The notes beneath the pieces are model-generated. The model did no database searches and was not told the origin of the DNA. It saw only the letters and a list, made by a program, of their open reading frames with translations. Shown in pieces: positions 48,358 through 61,014 of a stretch of 64,000 nucleotides of DNA (its first letter is position 1; the number at the start of each line of letters is the position of its first letter). Origin of the DNA: Warburgia ugandensis (taxonomy: Eukaryota > Streptophyta > Magnoliopsida > Canellales > Canellaceae); the NCBI GenBank assembly GCA_035236585.1, contig CP141132.1, forward strand, positions 44,209,880-44,273,879, written 5' to 3'. The position numbers were made by a program, and so were the translations under genes.

Positions 48358-48792
48358 AGAATTCATCATGCATGGTAAAGGTGTTGACTTCTGATGCCAA
48401 CTATGTAGTCACAGGCTCAATAGTCATTAGGAGCAAAAAGGTGCAAGTGGTGCAACTGGATTTTGTGTAGACACAAGGGGGGAAAGTCGCAGTGCAACTA
48501 GGTGCGATTAGTTGCGCCCGTTCTAGGTGCAAAAAGGCAACTTTTCCACTGTAGTCTCCATCATTTTCTCTATTGTTTTCTGTCTCTGCCATGTTCTCTG
48601 TCGTTTATGCAAAAAGGTGCTTCCATAGGTGAAAATGCAGTGAGGAGGGGGTGGATCATCTGTTTCTCCCATCTCCTCTCCCTCTCTGGTTTTGGGTTTC
48701 TCATTTCTTCTGGCAATTGTCAAATTAACTCTTTTATTTTTAAGAAAGGGGGTGCCGTTATCAATTCTGGCACTATTTATAAAAAAGATCTA

Positions 48793-48815
48793 ACACACAC
48801 ACACACACACACACA
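48793..48815. repeat. (AC)n microsatellite
   Basis: About eleven AC units followed by a short AT run. Confidence 0.9.
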
Positions 48816-50150
48816 TATATGGGATTTTTGTTTTTTAATCATTTGGATTTTCTTTTTTGTAATTTTTTAATATTGCACCCGGGAACTAAGTTGCGTGACT
48901 AGGCACTCCTAGTCTCTCTAGGCACAAGTCATATCCCTTGCTCCTGGGTGTGCTTTGTAACTAGATAGATGTGCAAGAGCGTTGACTCTTACTAGACCTA
49001 TTGTATAAGATCACTGTGACCAAAATAATAACAAAAGCCAAATAAAGAAAGAGATATGTTAGACTTGCAGAAGAGACAACGTTACACATTGCCAATGAAT
49101 ATTTGATGTCATGTGGATACATGACACTAGGTTGAGACATAAAAGAATTATACCTAGATTGATCTCCCGAGTCTAACTTTGATGCAATAATTTGATTTTA
49201 GTGCAAATACGGAGAGAGTTTTTTGAGTCCTGTTGAAGACGTCCAACCCAGGTAGTTTATGTTTTTGATGCATTACAAATATCTAGAAAAGAAAGAACAT
49301 AAAGTAAAAATCTAGAAAAGAAAGAACATAAATTAAAAATGTAAAAGAAATTATGTTTTGTTTCCTTCTAAATTGGTTGAATTTTTTAATTTAGAAGTCA
49401 TGGAATTGAACTGGTTGGGGCTTGTGGTAAATTTGCCCCTATTTGCTGCATTTTTCAGTTTCTTGAGGATTGCACCTAATTCTGCTTCTCTTGATCTTGA
49501 TTGCATCAGTGGATCACAAATGGTGACAGAATCACACATGCAATATGGAATATAGACAGTAGTTACTAATTTAGCACCTAAATTTTACAGTGGCTCCTCA
49601 TTAACTGGGACAGCATTTCTTTAATGGTGGACCATCTGATACTTGCCACTGAACAAACTTCCTCAGCCAAATAACAATTTCTTGTTCTATTTGCTAATCT
49701 GCTAAAAGATTTGGTTTTGTTGCTTGATAGCAAAGTGTTACTGGGTGAATGGCTTAGCTCTCTCTAATTGGAGACTGCTAATTCCTTGACCTTATTTTCA
49801 GTTACAAATCAAATGTTTCTTTGTTAACTTAAGCAGCTCACAAGCTGTCTGCTGCTCATACCCCTATAATACTAGTAGGGTAATTAAACAGATTCTGCTA
49901 GATGTGCTTGTTTTCTTTGAGAAACCATTCTAGATATTGTAGAAACTAGGAAGATGCTAGATGTGCTTGTTGCTACCAAAAAACTGAACAAGGACGACTT
50001 ATAGATCTCTCTCATGGTGCTTATGTTTGACTTGGCTGTGGCTTCACTGTAATAGCACTGGTGCTTTGTTGAACTTGCTAATGCCTTTTGATATTTCTGC
50101 ACACAATTTGGTCATTTGCATTATCTGACAATCTGTGATTGTAATTGTTA

Positions 50151-50900
50151 CAGCTATACAACGCCCTGCTCATGCTGCGATCATTGCAACCTCCTTGTTT
50201 GAACTGCGGTATGATCCATCTTGTGTTTAATAAACTTACGGTGCTGATCATCATGGTTGTAGACGCTGGACAAAATTACCAAATGGCTGTGCACCTATCC
50301 TTTGCTATTGAAATTAGCTCTAGTTGTTTAAATAATTAGCACTTGCTAAATCAGCAGATAGAGTAACTCTAAATCATAAGTTTGCCTACAACCAATGTTA
50401 TCCCCTATGATGTCGATCCTGGCCTTGATTTGTGTAGCTATGTTCTGAACTTTGCAGGTTTTCTCCATTTGTGGTCTTTCTGAAGCTTGTGAGAAATGGA
50501 AACGGGCTTCTGTTTAGGAAAAAGAACTAAAGACCGTGCTGTTTCTTTTGCTTGGCTACTTCTCCACTTTGTTCTCATGTCTGTTCAATTTTTGTGCGCG
50601 TATGATGTGGTTATTCATCAATATGTTGAAAATGCGATACGTGTGGTTGGTATTGTTAATGCATATCTATTTTGTATCTTATGTAATTCACTAGAAAAGC
50701 AGTGTCCCGTGCGTCGGCTCGCATGAGCCTTGCAATTATTGGCAAGATGTTCCGAAGATGCTACGTACTGATCAAGATGCTGCATCTTATCACTCACACA
50801 AGCAACTAAATGAGCATCGTTCATATTATTTCAGGCCCTTCTGAAGCCATTCATGTGAGTCACATGATTGGCTATGTGAACAGCCCATAGGCTTCAACTG
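50151..50900 (+). other. Possible non-coding or terminal exons of an unidentified transcript
   Basis: There are three blocks preceded by good acceptors: TTGTTACAG|CTATAC at 50154 (ending CTGCG|GTATGA), TTTGCAG|GTTTTC at 50459, and ATTTCAG|GCCCTT at 50835. One frame of the first block reads IQRPAHAAIIATSLFELRYD. I recognise no protein, and the blocks do not join into a coding model. They could be distal 3' UTR exons of MLN51, exons of another gene, or chance. Confidence 0.2.
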
Positions 50901-50999
50901 AAGCTATGCTTGTAAATCTTCCTCGCTGGACGATCCAGGAGGTATGAAAGCAGGGGAAAAATGGTTGTAAAAATGGAGGGCGACCTCAAAATATGACTT

Positions 51000-53900
51000 C
51001 CTCATGGTAACGGCTAGTGTTTGGATTGAACAGGAAGGCGTCACTCGTTCTGTTATAATTGTCATTGAAAAACCTTGTTATATGATTTAGGGCGCGTGAC
51101 CAAATTATGATGTGAGCTTTTCACTGTAAAGGAGAAATAATTTGGATTAGAGTTGCCGGGATGTCTGCCCATGTCAATGCATATCTAACACATGTTGAGC
51201 TTAGGCCTCTAGTGATCCAATCCAAACAGTTGCGTGAGCATGGGCATGATGGGACCGGTATAGGAAAAATCGTGGCCATCCCGGGAAGTTAATATTGACA
51301 TCCTTTTCCTGCTATTTTTCAAATATTACACTTGAATAAAATGTTTTAATTATCCAAATGCCTGTTATGTTCCATTCTAGTAGGTAAAACGAAACGCCCT
51401 CTAGCATGGAAGCTCAGTGAAAAGTACCATTTATGTTAAATGTAATTGCTTTATGTAACAAAAGAAGATGAAACGTAGCTTTCTATAATGTATAAAAGAA
51501 ATTCGTAAGGTCTACAATTGACCAAATGTACTAATTTATAAAATTTACAACAGTGTCAAGTTTTAACAATAATATTTATTCATGATCTTTCTCACATTAT
51601 AGTAGCTATTATTATATTTTAGAAAGGTTAAAATTTACTATCTCTCTCAAATGTGTCTTAATAATTATAGCAAATGCATTGTGTCTTAATAATTACAGCA
51701 ATGCATAGTTCTATTGGAGTATAGAATTGACAAATATGCGACGATCCTACGAAGGCTCTTTAATAAACTAGGTTAATTAGAAGTGAAGTCATCTTACTTT
51801 CTCATAACCAAAATTTTAAAGGACTATTTTAAACTAAACTAAAGATAAGAAAAGTAAATAGGAAAGTAAAGACATAAAGCAAGAAAAAAGTGACTAATTA
51901 AAAAGAAAACAACTAATCTAAGAACCATCAAACTAAACAATTAAACTAAGCAATTAACTAAAAAGGAAACAACTAAGCTAACTAAGCAACTAGAAAGTAA
52001 ACATTAAATTAAAAAGCAAGCAATTAATGAAGTTAGACAATCAATTAAATAAACAAGGAATCAAACTAGAAACTTTCTAAAACTACCATTTTAATGGAAC
52101 TATCTAAAAATGCAAGTAACTAAGAATTAAGTAAACCATCTAAACTATAACTAAATACAAATTAAAGTAAGGAACAAAGTAATTAAGAGAACTTTTTCGT
52201 TAATGGCCAAATTACAAGGAACTGTTACATATTCAATGAAAAGAAAGCAAGTAAAAGAAACAAAGGACCGTCAAATCCGGACTTGAATTTTGTTGTAGGG
52301 TTCACATGTTGTATCACTCAACAAAAGCTTGTACACTTCTCTTGAACTCAAAATACACTAAAGCTACCACTGAGTTTTTTTAGTCTCCTTATTCCAACAT
52401 GCCTCAAACAAGTAAATCTCATCAAATGATTCTTGGGAATAAAGTATTAATGCAACCAAGAAATGAAAAGCATTAATGTTTTTTTGTAAAAAATCACACC
52501 CAAGAAAGAAAAAAGAATGATGGAAAATAAAGTAGAAAAAGTTACAACATTTTTTCTAAGCCAGAAACTCATAAAAGAAAGAAAGCAACTTTGCAAAGTT
52601 TAGATAAATAGGAGATTAGAGGTCATTCATTTTTAAGATAGGGCAGCCATAGAAGAGGCTTCCGACCTTAATTGTGAAATAGAAGAAAACGAAAACAAAG
52701 TGGAGGCAGTGAGCCTTATTTTAGGACTCACCCATTCCTCTCCTTAGGAAATGAAGGTTGAGATAGGTACATGGTGTATGCCTACCCTCTAACATGAAGC
52801 CCTTAGCTAGGAACCTATGTGGCTTATGGATGGATTTACATGTTTCCTCAACCTTAATTAAAAATATTAGAAAGCTTTTCTATTTCTAAGAATCTTTTCT
52901 TTTTCCTTAGTCTAACTCCATAAAATGGAATTAGAAAAAGAGAAAGATTAATGATGCATGAACTAATTAATATGAATTATACATGAATCTATAATTAGAA
53001 AATGGGTGTGTGAAACATGAAATTACATGGTGTATGGAATTAGAAAATGGATAGATAAGGAAACATTGAAAGAATATGTGAGCGAAGGAAGCGAGAACGG
53101 AAGATAAAAGAATATGAGATGAATGTAAATCTAGCATGGAAGGATTCGCACGTACAAATTAGAAAGTGTGTGTGCATGTGAATTTAAAATAGGAAAGTGA
53201 TGTTTCATACAACTAAATGCATGATATTATGATGCTATGGGTGGAATTCTAATTTAGGAATGCTTTCTAAATCTAAGAAGCTAATATGCATAATATTTCT
53301 AAACTAATCCTAGAAGTAAATGACAGTCAATCATGGTCAAATATGAATTTCTAAGTTAGGAAAGTGCTATTTCTAATATAAGAAAGTGTTAGATCTAAGA
53401 ATGTATCATGCAACTACTTTTAAAATGGATATAAATTGATTCTAAAATATTCCTAAGATGGATGGAAAGCAAATTAGAAAGTTTCCAAAATTGAAAAGCC
53501 AGGAAATGTAAGATTTATGCATGGAATCCAAAATTAGAAAATACTTACTTCTAAATAGGTAAGTGCTTAAAAACATGGAAACTAAACATGCTAATTGGAA
53601 AGCTACACTACAAATTAGATCTACAAAGTAAAAGACAACGTAATGAAACAAGATTAACTCACTAAGCTACAATGAAAAGGACCTGAACAAGAAGCAAAAT
53701 CTATCATGCTTGTGAAATTGAAAAAGATATATCCACCAATGTTTGGTGGAATGTGTTGAAAATCCTACACCTATAAGCACACAAATCTTAATCGAATGCA
53801 ACGGAAGCATGATATGCATCTAATATTAGTCTATGATGAAATAAACAACTATGTTAAATATGAACTACAAAGCAAGGAAAGAAGGAAAATTAATATGAAA

Positions 53901-54086
53901 AACTAAGGAAAACAAAAACTAACTTAGGTGTAACTACATGGAGGATGTGTGTGCAATCTATACTAAGAATCTAAGAGAGAAAAATCTACATGAATGCATG
54001 CTAGAAGAAGGTGAATGGAAGAGATAGAAGATGGTAGAGAAAGAAAGAGAAAATAAGAAAGAAAGAAAGAACAAAGTTGGAACTTA
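51000..54086. mobile_element. AT-rich probable retroelement DNA, no coding
   Basis: From about 51830 the sequence is dominated by 'aactaagcaattaaacta'-type A-rich text, of the kind found in untranslated internal regions of large plant gypsy elements. Similar text resumes after the solo LTR (56823-57500), so the LTR at 54092 probably inserted into it. No protein motif was found. Confidence 0.35.
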
Positions 54087-54091
54087 GGTTA

Positions 54092-56817
54092 TGTGACGAC
54101 CTGGGTTTTCTCATGCATTTTTTTAAATGCAATACCTAATTTCCTAAGGCGAGATGCATCCCTATTTGAAAACCATTTTATAAAGACCATGCAATGCAGC
54201 GGAAAACCTTTAGTTTTAAACTCATTTTGTAAATCCTGAGTGTCATTTGCTTTCACAACAATCAAAGTAGTTTTTGAAAAACTTCAGAAATCATAAATGT
54301 TTTTCCCCAAGTCTATCCAGTCACAACACACAGCCCAACTGTAATTAAATACAAATACATGTCCAAAGGGTAGAGAGTTTACTCACATGTATAGTTGTCT
54401 CCTTTGTTTATTCACTTGTTTGTAGCACTAATATAGATGTCCTCTACTCGTGGATGGAATTATCCTGAAAAATGTTAAGGATAGGGTGAGTATATACTAT
54501 ACTCAGTAGGAGCCTATCACTACTAGTTTTATAATGCATGAGATGTTTTAAAATCATATGCTCTTTCAAAACATGTGCATGTCTGAATACTCAAGTTCAA
54601 TATCGATATAAAAATCCGTTGTCAAACTGAAATACTAACGATTTAAAGGATCACATAATCCAAAAGTGAAAGTATCATATACATATATATCATAACATTA
54701 TGATATGCATAAGATGCTTCATTGAATCCAACTCATGGATATCTAGTATGGTATGGTCGATCAACCTCATATCATGTCATATGAAATGCAAATAAGTCCA
54801 CAAAACCATAGGGTCCAACTATGCCCACGACCTCCTCGCCGTGTGGTCCCCGGGTACCTGAGGACACTCGGTCATAGCCTCCACGGGGCCTATGACACGT
54901 CGACCCAGTGTCGTGACACCAGTGGTAGCCCCCTGTACCACATGCAGTCGAAATAGGGACGTTGCCTCTTTTTGGGCGTGGTACCCATCCACCTAATAGT
55001 GGTAGAGGCTGGAGGCCAACCCAAACCTCTCGGCATAGCACCCACGAGCTTATCAGCTCAAATCATAATTAGATCAAATAAGCGAAAACCTCTTTTTCCA
55101 AAACTTGTCCTCTTCGGGTCCCTCACAACTGCCTGGCCCTCGGCACTCCAACGTCTTTTGGTAACCCTCAAGGACATGCAATTTTTATAAGAACTTAATG
55201 CTCACAAATCATGCAATGTATGCAATAGTTTGCAAAACATATCTTATGCATAATGTATATGCAATTATTTACAAAACATGTCTATGCATAAAGCATTTAT
55301 CACATGTATGCTGAATTAAGTCATGCTAAACAAGTCATATACTTAAAACATGTATTCGCAAAACAATCATAGTTCTTTTAAAAGAATCTAATAGTGATAG
55401 AGCACCTACCTCAAAGTCTCTTGGAGTCGCGTCCTTTAGCACTCAACCCGTCCCTGGGTCTTATTTATAAACTCCTGGGTATAAATGGATGCAAGGAGTC
55501 CTAATTAGTTTCAGTGTATTTAGACATTAGACCGCTAGTCCTGCCTATTGGGTCCCTAGTTCTTGCCTAATTCATTGTCAGGCTAGATCCTATGGTGTGG
55601 TCCTACTATTCCATAGCTAACTCTGTAATTTGTCCTTTAATCTTAGCTTTAAAGTCTTGTTGGGTTCACATGTCCCAGTTCCCTCACGTGCGTGCGCGCT
55701 TAAAGGCCGTGTCAGGGACCGCGTTTTTGCACGAGCACATGCATGCTCGGGTGACGCGCTATGACGCGCATCATCGCACGGGTGCACCTTGTATCATGGA
55801 GCGTCTCAGCTCCCAGGGCACCCCATGTGCCCTGGTCGAGCCAGGACTCGTGCCCTATGTCACGCGCGCACCCGAGGGCTGCTCCTGGGACAGTGTACAC
55901 ATTGTCGTACGCCCGGAGCCCATCCCTAGGACCGTGTCCTAGGTGCACATGGAGCAAGGCGTCCCTGGGACGCCTGGGTCGTGCAAGGTAGTCTGGACCT
56001 GGCTTGGGCGTTGTGTTTGTGCAGGTCGTTTGAACGGCTTGGGAACGTCCTCCAGCCCAGAAATCCGGCTGGAAAAAGGTCAGATCCGGCATGGATCTTA
56101 GCCTGGGGGAAGTGAAACGGAGGAAAGGGAAGCTTACCTAGGTAGCTTGGGGACGCCCTTTTTTGGGTGGTGCAGCTCCTCCTTTTCGCCTGAAAACCCT
56201 TGGCTGTTGGAAACTCGAAGAAGGGGAAAACCCAATTACCAAGACCGGAGAGAAGAGAGGGGAATGGCCAGCTTGACTTGGGCCTGGCCATTGCCGGAAA
56301 ACTCAGAGAGATGAGTTTGAGATGGGTTTCCGGTTTTTCCGGAAACCCCAGTCTCAAACGACTGGAAAAAACCAGTTTTGAAGAGGGGGGAAGATGGGGT
56401 TTTTATAGAGGAATGAAAGGCGGTGCCCCTCAATGGCGGTGTCGCCATTTTCCCTGGTGTATTCTAGAGAAATCGTGAAAAAATGAGTTTCTGGGAGGGT
56501 CTAGAGGTTGAAGACAATAGGGGGTGCCGTTATCAAAACACCCCCTGCGTTTTTCGTCCTTTTTTGTTTTTTTCGTTTTTCTGTTTTATTTCTAGAAATA
56601 CCCCTATCTTTAAACGGCTGTAAATTCCTCATACGAACTCTGTTGGGTGATTTTTGAGGCGTTGGATTTCATTTTTCGAGTAGAATCTAATGGTACTAAG
56701 TTCCCTCACAAATTCATTCATTTAATAGTTTAAATAAAGTGAAACATTTAACTCAGTTTATTTCCTATAGAATGTTCAATTTTCGTTAAAAATAGTGTAA
56801 ATTGCTTAGGCATTACA
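54092..56817 (+). mobile_element. Solo LTR (family of 61015-63757), plus orientation
   Basis: Starts TGTGACGACCTGGGTTTT and ends TTAGGCATTACA. It is bracketed by exact GGTTA at 54087-54091 and 56818-56822. It aligns as the inverted counterpart of 61015-63757 over its whole length. It has a CpG-rich block (about 54810-55050 and 55680-56000), a TATA-like 'tttttatagagg' at about 56399, and a 'gttatcaaaacaccccct' motif near 56530. No internal domain follows. The GC-rich ORFs inside (54753-55041, 55592-56478) are chance frames. Confidence 0.9.
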
Positions 56818-57514
56818 GGTTAAGACCCTATCTTTATCTCTAAAAGATTTAAGCATGGAAGCTTGAAGGGAACTTGGGTGGGGGTGATCTTCCTCCCTTT
56901 GTTTCTCTTAGTTTTGGCCTTGAGCTCTAGGGAAAGTTGAAATATCCTTAATTTATTAAAAACACCTCTAATTATATATTTTTTGCATGGGATCTAAGAG
57001 GATTCAATGGAGGAGATCAATCCATGTTAATTAGAAATTAAGCAAGGGCTAGATGGAGAGGCATGGAATTCAAATAAGGAAATGAGATAGGAGATGGAAG
57101 TTATTAAGGTGAAAAGGGAAAGAGAAAGGAATAGAGAAGTCTAAGGAATGATGAGAATGAATGGGAAAAGGAAAGAATTAGAAAGGAAGACTAAGGAGAT
57201 AGCTTAGAAGTGAAGTGAAGGATGTGGAATGAATTAGGAAAGTGACAAGTGAAAGGGGGAGGCATCTTTTTCCAAGATAGGAAAGTGGGATGGAAAATGA
57301 AGAAAATAAAAAGGTAAGGAATAAGTAAGAAAGGAAATAGGTGGGGATCTACGTTTTTTCATAGTTAGAAATTTTTAAGGAGGGGGGCATGGAATCCAAT
57401 TGTGTGTGTGTGATTGATTTAGAAACCTTAAGATGTATGTATCCTTGGATGAGAATGAGTGGTTGAGAGTTTCCTTTCCTTTGGGTAAACTTTTTAACAT
57501 GGAAAAGGTGGCTA

Positions 57515-59386
57515 TGTGGGATGACCCGGGTTTTCATATGCATTTTTCAATGCAAAACTAATTTCTAATACGTGATCAATCCTTATTTGAAAACAAGTTT
57601 ATAAAAACAATGGGTGCAACAGAAGAATATTTTCTTTTTAAATTCATTTTGAAAACCCCAACTGTCATTTACTTCTAAGACAATAAAATAATTTAAAAAC
57701 TAAGACGAAATATACGGATCCTAGATCTATCCAGTCATAGCTCACAATCCAACTATATAAATTATATATGTATGTCCAAAAGAATAAGTCATACACTTAA
57801 ATTCACACTTGTCTTTATCTTCACTCATTTGATTGTAGCACTAAAACTTCCCAATGGTTCTTCTAATCCTACTAGAGTTGATCTATGAAAATATATTTGG
57901 TTGAGTATTTCTCATACCTAGTAGGTGATCTGATACTACTAATTTGAAAACACAGTATACAACATGCATAAATTTAAGAAGGGCTTTTCAGGTAATAAAA
58001 TCATACAACTATCTTATGTAAACATGGGTATTCATGCATAAATTATTTGCACATTTATACATATTCAAGTAATAGAATTTTCAACAAAATCCATCAATCA
58101 ATAATAATATAAACATTACTAACTTCTTAAAGTAGTAATAGATAAAACCAGATGCTAGAGATCCCAACCTTAGGGTAGTTTTTTATGCACATGGGTATCT
58201 CAGTAAACACATCAGCCGACCAGTCATGAGGACTCGTCTAAGACCATCTCAATGCATGATGTATCCCAATACAAAACAGAAATCATAAGGATTGCTATGC
58301 TCATGACTAGCCCACGTTGAAATTGTGTGTCTCCAATATCTAGAGAGCAACCACCACAACCTCCACAATCAAAATCATACTAAACATGGAAATAGTTTCA
58401 AGTAAATTGTTTAAGTTTGGAATTCAGTTGAAAACTTAGTAGCATTAGACTACCTACCTCAAGGATGTCACTTAGTTCGTATTTTTCTTTAATTCGAACC
58501 CTGGATCTCCTTTAAGGTCTTTATGGGGGTTCTGGATATATTTAAGGGTAAAGATCCAAGTATTATTTCCCATTCTCTATTGATCATCAGTTAGATTGAT
58601 AGATCAATAGCCTAGATCATCAATCTAGACTTCAGTTCTATCCAACAATGGTCAGATCTATGATCCAAAGATTGATGTACTTAATTCAGGGTTGAACTGG
58701 GTTTATGAATCTGCTAAATTATCTAATTGATCACTTCTTAGGGTCTAATCATCCTTGATCTTATAGATTTATGAGTTTTTCATAGTTTCTAAGTTATAAT
58801 CAATTAAAATTATTCTTTGATCCTAAATTTTATTGTATAATTAGGTCCATGTCATCAAGACAATTCCAACAGACCTTTTTGATAGTTAATCAGACTTGTA
58901 TAGCCTTCTAAATTAGAGATTTATTGTTTTAGATCTATTTAACGATCCAGATTGAAATTCTGGATCCAGAGCGTGACAAAACGAGATGTGTCTGGCTCCT
59001 AGGATGTAGGAGGATCCCGGTCGAACCGCAACAACCCTGCATGAGCTATGCACGTGTAGAGACATGCCGAGATCGTGTGTTTGCAAGATGCGTTTTATGA
59101 TGTGTCTTGGGCACAGAGATTGGAGGTCGGTGAGATGATCCAATCTAAACCATCAGATCACTTAGTTTTGGGTCAACATTTAAGATGAGTTAAAATTTGA
59201 TTGTTTTTCCATATTCGAGGGTTTTGAGGTCCCACAAATCCATCTAACAGCTCATATCTCCCATCTAAGCTGTCATGGAGTGGGTTCTACCTCAAAGCCA
59301 CCAGATCTATTTTCATCAGTGATCTGCAGGGCAGTGAGATTAGATCTGATTTGGATATGAGGAAACATGTTTGAAAAGAAGGGAAT

Positions 59387-59484
<98 letters not shown>

Positions 59485-60085
59485 AGAAAAGGACTTAGTT
59501 GGTAGCCGGAGGAAGATCATGGGGTTATTTCGGTGGGTGCAAGGCTTGCCTACCGGAACCGTAGTTGATCGGTGATGGTGTAAACGGTAGCCATAGGGAG
59601 AGGAGGGAGAAGTCTGGGGAGAGAGTATGATTGGAGGGGAGGGGGGGGGGGGTGGGGGCGCGTTTGGGTTGGGTTGTGGAAGTGGGCTTTTATCATCTGC
59701 AATCTACTTTCCTCGCGGCGGCACAATCACCAACTTTCTCCCTCGGCGGCAGCAAAGTCAGAGATGGGGGACGTGGAGACAAAGGCATGTGTTGTTATCA
59801 AAACGCCCCCTACTAATTCTGCTTATTTTTCATATTTCTTTATTATTTGTGAATTTACCAAAATGCTCTTATACTTAAAAGTTTCATAACTTTCTCATCC
59901 GAATTCTGTTTTCAGTGTTCTTTGTGTCACTAGATTTCATTTTTTAGTAGAATCTAATTATAAGGATATTTTCAACAAATTAAATTTCTATAAATTCTCA
60001 CTTCTAAGATTCAAAATTTATAAAACATTCATCTTTCTATTCAATCCAATTTTCTAAGATAAAATGGGATTTAAAAATTAGGGTA
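57515..60085 (+). mobile_element. Third LTR of the same superfamily, 3' border unclear
   Basis: Starts TGTGGGATGACCCGGGTTTT, continues with text related to the 54092 LTR ('tccagtcatagctcacaatcc', 'gttatcaaaacgccccct' at about 59796, 'tagtagaatctaat' at about 59943), then fades near 60085 without the TTACA end. A (GA)n run interrupts it. No target duplication was found, so this is a truncated or old copy. Confidence 0.65.
59389..59481. repeat. (GA)n microsatellite in the LTR
   Basis: About 46 perfect GA units, followed further on (59639-59652) by a pure G run. Confidence 0.95.
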
Positions 60086-61009
60086 GTTAAACTAGGGTTT
60101 TGATATTTTCAACACTTCATTCCTAGCCCTTAAATCACACTTATCCTTACTTGAATGGATGGGATCCATTGACGATATGTACATCTTCCTTAAACTTCAT
60201 CTTCTCTCCACCGTTGGGTTGGATTGCTCTACGATGAATGGCCTTGATTCTTGTAGATCTTCATATTCTTCATGTGGACTAAATGTGCTTTAATACCTTC
60301 TATGTATAAGGATTCCAATTATTAGTTATTCTTCCTCTTTTGGTTGAGCAGGAGAGATAAAATAAGTAAAAAGTCTTCATATGGTCACATTCTTACTTTA
60401 TTTTTGAGAAGCATTCATTGTATATGACTTGGACTTCTTTCATAAGCTTCTTAAGGTGGTGACATGTGTCTCTGCATCAATGCATGGGAAGTTCGCCACC
60501 TTTTCACCCGCAATTGAGTTGAAGTTGTACATAGGGTATTTTTCCATTTTAACTTCAACAATGACACCCAATGATAATTCTAAACCTCCAAGATCATTTA
60601 TGGCATGTGTGACCTGTAATGTAGCTTGGAATGTGAACTTGCTCTTTTAGGGGTAAAATTGATAATTTTTTGGCATTTTTTTTCATTTGTACTATGAACT
60701 TGCAAACTAGTAGAATTAACTCAAATTAGTGATAATTAAGTAATTTCAGGTGTTAAAATCTTCTACATATAGATGTTTCTATGTAATATTTCTATACCCA
60801 TAACTCTCTCTCTCTCTTTCTCTGTCAAATATCTGCTACACAAACATTTGTAAGAGTTGTATTAAAGAAAAATGGGGTGTCCACTTTTTTTAATACTTTT
60901 TTATAAATCGAAATAGTTCACCTAATATGGGCACAATCAGATATCCTTGGTACCAAGAGTCATGAATATTGGTAATCTGCAAGGCTTTCATTTCTAGGTC
61001 TCTTATGCT
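60086..61009. other. No recognised feature
   Basis: AT-rich sequence with a short CT tract at about 60807-60826. The 73-codon frame at 60429-60650 has no recognisable family. Confidence 0.45.
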
Positions 61010-61014
61010 TGCCC

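Larger units (their letters stand above)
46531..50150. other. Long stretch without a recognised gene
   Basis: It contains a diverged repeat at 48005-48357 (related to MLN51 intron 4), a 46-bp tandem duplication (48045-48135, 'gaagtcaatg(t/c)tgctttttctcatgcatg') and an (AC)n tract at 48793-48815. At 48751 a phrase 'gggggtgccgttatcaa' is shared with the LTR family at 56520 and 61290. ORFs here (47479-47772, 48502-48870) show no family features. Confidence 0.45.

Noticed and set aside
54753..56478. Several overlapping 70-140-codon frames on both strands
   Set aside because: They lie in the CpG-rich part of a solo LTR, occur on both strands, and have no domain features. High GC content makes long chance frames.
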